From the NCBI GenBank assembly GCA_020720965.1, contig DYNS01000132.1, positions 1 through 7,855 of the forward strand: a stretch of DNA of 7,855 nucleotides, given 5' to 3'. Of the stretch, positions 5,940-7,855 are shown piece by piece. Positions within the stretch are counted from its first letter, which is position 1; each line of letters opens with the position of its first letter. Both the position numbers and the translations under genes were made by a program. The stretch comes from Anaerolinea sp. (GTDB lineage Bacteria > Chloroflexota > Anaerolineae > Anaerolineales > Villigracilaceae). A model generated the notes under the pieces. That model was not told where the DNA came from and did not search any database. It saw only the letters and a list, made by a program, of their open reading frames with translations.

Positions 5940-6492
5940 AGAGTTTGGGCAAAACAATCGACTCTTGTTTTTGGTATTTCCCTTTTTTATCGGCATACGA
6001 GACATGACAAGGCTCATCGGCTTCAAAAAAGAGAACCTGCGCCAGCCCCTCGTTGGCATAAATTTTGGCGGGCAAAGGCGTGGTGTTGGAAATTTCCAAC
6101 GTAACGTAACCCTCCCACTCCGGCTCGAAGGGAGTCACGTTGACGATGATGCCGCAGCGGGCATAGGTGGATTTGCCCAGGCAAACTGTTAGCACCCCGC
6201 GTGGAATGCGAAAATACTCCACCGAGCGGGCAAGGGCAAAAGAGTTGGGCGGCACAACGCAAACCTCGCCCACATAATCCACCATGCTTTTGGGGTCAAA
6301 ATGTTTGGGGTCCACAACCGCCCCAAAGACATTGGTAAAAATCTTAAACTCATTGGCGACCCGCAAATCGTAACCGTAGGAGGAAACGCCATAAGAAATG
6401 ACCCCCTGCCGCACCTGGGAATCGACAAAGGGTTCTATCATCCCTTCCGTCTGCGCCATTTTACGAATCCAGTGGTCTGGTTTTAAGCCCAT
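5938..6492 (-). CDS. dcd: dCTP deaminase
   Basis: Dcd deaminates dCTP to dUTP (some members also hydrolyse it to dUMP), feeding dTMP synthesis. The 184-aa product matches the family in length and motifs: WIRKMAQTEGMIEPF near the N-terminus (8-22), ISYGVSSYGYDLRV (32-45), the substrate-binding GKSTYARCGI (106-115; S108, R112), VNVTPFEPEWEGYVTLEISN (117-136) with the expected catalytic Glu at 133, and the GLAQVLFF element (149-156). I chose the ATG at 6492 because AAGGAG lies seven bases upstream and the protein then begins where family members begin. A TTG at 6522 would add ten residues and also has an SD-like GGGAGG upstream. The stop is inside a bidirectional terminator. Whether it is monofunctional or a bifunctional deaminase/dUTPase cannot be judged by eye. 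Confidence 0.95.
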   Translation of the reverse strand: MGLKPDHWIRKMAQTEGMIEPFVDSQVRQGVISYGVSSYGYDLRVANEFKIFTNVFGAVVDPKHFDPKSMVDYVGEVCVVPPNSFALARSVEYFRIPRGVLTVCLGKSTYARCGIIVNVTPFEPEWEGYVTLEISNTTPLPAKIYANEGLAQVLFFEADEPCHVSYADKKGKYQKQESIVLPKL

Positions 6493-6526
6493 AAAGTTTC
6501 TCCTTTTTCCTGGTTGGTTCAAAATT

Positions 6527-6549
6527 TCCTCCCCCTTTTGGGGGGAGGA
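6527..6549 (-). terminator. GC-rich hairpin between the cyclase and dcd genes (weak terminator?)
   Basis: TCCTCCCCC (6527-6535) and GGGGGAGGA (6541-6549) form a perfect 9-bp stem with a five-base loop, 27 bases past the cyclase stop in the direction of transcription. On the reverse strand it is followed by AATTTTG, only a short T run. It may be a partial terminator or an mRNA-stabilising intercistronic hairpin. It also folds away an SD-like GGGGGAGG that stands five bases before the alternative TTG start of dcd. Confidence 0.55.
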
Positions 6550-6575
6550 CGGAATGGTTCTTCCACCGCCTGCTT

Positions 6576-7607
6576 TTAGGGCAGGGCTTCGCTCATTCTA
6601 ATCGAAGCGCGAAAGCCTTTCAATCGGGCGCTTTGGAGGGGCGCAAAGCGCAGCCCCGCCGCCCGTGCCTGAGTCTGCTCGGTTGCCAACGCCTCACCAG
6701 ACCGGGCAAGCCCGCATAGCCTCGCCGCAAGATTCACGTTCTCGCCGATGGCGGTGTATTCAAAACGGGTTTGATAGCCCAAGTAGCCCACAACCGCCAT
6801 ACCGGTATTCACCCCCACCCCAAATTGGAGCAAAAAGGGCATTCCTTCGCTCAGGTTGGGCTGAGGGTTGGCAAAGGCGGCTTGCATCTCCAGGGCGGCT
6901 TGCACGGCGGCGCGGGGATGTTCGGGCTGGTCTCCATGCCCGTTAAAAATCGCCATCAACATATCGCCGCCGTAGTTGGTCACTTCGCCGCCGAAACGCC
7001 CAATCACCTCCCCGCACACGGCAAAATGAGCGTTTAGCACCTGCAAAAGGCTGGAGGCAGGCAGCATCTCCGAGATGGCGGTAAAACCGCGCACATCCGC
7101 AAACAAAATACTTACGTCCCGCTCCTCGCCGCCCAACTGCACATCCTGAGGGCGTAACATGACCCGGTCTGCCACGCGAGAGGGGATGAAGCGATGCAGG
7201 AGGGCATCCAACTGATTGGTGAGGAGGTTGAGTTGGTTGCGTTGCTGGGTAATGCGCTGTTCCAGGGCGGCTTCGCGGGTTACATCCGCAAACAGGACGA
7301 GGAGGGATTGTTCGTAGGGGAGGATGTGAACGCTGAAATAATGGTTTTCTGCCCCAGGGTGGGAGGTCTGAATTTTTTCCAGCAGGAGGGGGCTTCCGTT
7401 TTGGAGGGTGTTCTGCAAATCCGGCTGCATCCCGCTAAAAATATCGAAGACCCGTAAAATGGATTGCCCCACAAGAGCCTTACCCTGCCGGGAAGCGTAG
7501 CGCCCTGCGCCTGGGGTCGATTCTCGTATCCGCAGGTCAGAATCGACAAGGATGTATTCCAACTGCTGACGGCGCAGAATTTCTTGCAAAAGCAAGCCCG
7601 ACTGCAT
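6576..7607 (-). CDS. PAS-domain class III adenylate/guanylate cyclase
   Basis: This 343-aa cytoplasmic protein should make a cyclic nucleotide from a nucleoside triphosphate. Residues about 10-112 form a PAS-like sensor (LEYILVDSDLRIRESTPGA, LVGQSILRVFDIF, ending in LLVLFADVT). A coiled-coil linker (about 113-140) and HRFIPSRVADRVM lead into the cyclase homology domain (about 160-343). Metal-binding aspartates are D171 (FADVRGFT) and D215 (GGD). N292 and R296 (VNLAARL) are the transition-state residues and T285 (YTAIGE) matches class IIIb enzymes. The usual purine-specifying lysine is replaced by N211 (TNYGGD), so substrate and activity are uncertain. The ATG at 7607 overlaps the upstream GGDEF stop (TAATG), making coupled translation likely. 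A TTG at 7622 would add five residues but lacks support. dcd follows after 83 bp. Family call is strong; product (cAMP or cGMP) is not decided. Confidence 0.9.
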   Translation of the reverse strand: MQSGLLLQEILRRQQLEYILVDSDLRIRESTPGAGRYASRQGKALVGQSILRVFDIFSGMQPDLQNTLQNGSPLLLEKIQTSHPGAENHYFSVHILPYEQSLLVLFADVTREAALEQRITQQRNQLNLLTNQLDALLHRFIPSRVADRVMLRPQDVQLGGEERDVSILFADVRGFTAISEMLPASSLLQVLNAHFAVCGEVIGRFGGEVTNYGGDMLMAIFNGHGDQPEHPRAAVQAALEMQAAFANPQPNLSEGMPFLLQFGVGVNTGMAVVGYLGYQTRFEYTAIGENVNLAARLCGLARSGEALATEQTQARAAGLRFAPLQSARLKGFRASIRMSEALP

Positions 7608-7855
7608 TAGCCCGCCACCCAAATTTGGTTTTTGCCGTTGCGCTTGGCTTTATACAAGGCATCGTCTGCGCTTTTGACGAGGGACAGCAGGCGGGGGTCG
7701 GAGTTTTCGTCCATGGCGGCTATCCCTACCGAAATGGTGAAGGGGTGCGCCCGGTTTTGCAATTTTTCTTTTAAGTTGTGCAGAACGCGCTGCATCACGA
7801 CCTGGGCGGCGGGGGCAGTGGTGGTGACAGTGCCCCGATGCGGGTGGCGCTGGAT
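7607..7855 (-). CDS. GGDEF-domain protein (diguanylate cyclase-like), C-terminal fragment
   Basis: Only the last 82 codons lie in the window. The end of a GGDEF domain is clear: a helix AAQVVMQRVLHNLKEKLQ, then the strand FTISVGIAAM, and SADDALYKAKRNGKNQIWV, the standard closing segment of the family. The protein stops eleven residues after YKAK and overlaps the cyclase ATG by one base (TAATG). The catalytic GGDEF signature should lie about 33-40 residues before SVGIA, near 7836, but the reading frame there encodes RHPHRGTVTTTAPAAQ instead. The neighbouring frame reads SATRIG, which looks like the approach to GGDEF, so a frame disruption or assembly error near the edge is suspected. If intact upstream, the gene would make cyclic-di-GMP and share an operon with the cyclase; if not, it is broken. 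Confidence 0.82.
   Translation of the reverse strand: MQRHPHRGTVTTTAPAAQVVMQRVLHNLKEKLQNRAHPFTISVGIAAMDENSDPRLLSLVKSADDALYKAKRNGKNQIWVAG

Overview
The window looks like a bacterial chromosomal segment with moderately high GC. It carries housekeeping genes and signalling genes, with no mobile element, tRNA, rRNA or CRISPR array that I can see. The gene set (RNase Y, RecX, a UMF1/Atg22-like transporter, a class III nucleotide cyclase, a GGDEF protein, Dcd) fits a Chloroflexota (Anaerolineae-like) or other non-proteobacterial lineage. That placement is inference from family flavour, not a marker-based identification. Both ends cut through genes on the minus strand.

Layout, left to right. 1-744 (minus) is the N-terminal part of a membrane-anchored sensor protein. 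A strong intrinsic terminator (782-815) separates it from rny (835-2370, minus; RNase Y), which overlaps recX (2367-3041, minus) by four bases (ATGA). Upstream of recX lies a 357-bp gene-free stretch. It holds a good sigma70-type promoter (3341-3369, minus) and a leader of about 290 nt that ends in two hairpins right before the recX start. Next is a 314-aa protein I cannot assign (3399-4343, minus). It diverges across a 179-bp gap rich in inverted repeats from an MFS transporter of the UMF1 family (4523-5887, plus). A 16-bp-stem bidirectional terminator (5904-5939) separates this transporter from the convergent dcd gene (5938-6492, minus; dCTP deaminase). Upstream of dcd on the same strand are a PAS-linked class III adenylate/guanylate cyclase (6576-7607) and, translationally coupled to it by TAATG, the C-terminal end of a GGDEF-domain protein (7607-7855, cut by the window edge).

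Functional themes. recX-rny is an RNA-decay/recombination operon without recA beside it, with its own promoter and a structured leader. The GGDEF-cyclase pair suggests linked handling of two cyclic-nucleotide signals. The cyclase departs from the family at the usual purine-specifying lysine, and the GGDEF fragment does not show its signature motif where it should, apparently because of a frame disruption close to the window edge. I saw no wholly new multi-gene system. The best leads are the recX-rny leader, the cyclase/GGDEF pair and the unassigned 314-aa protein.
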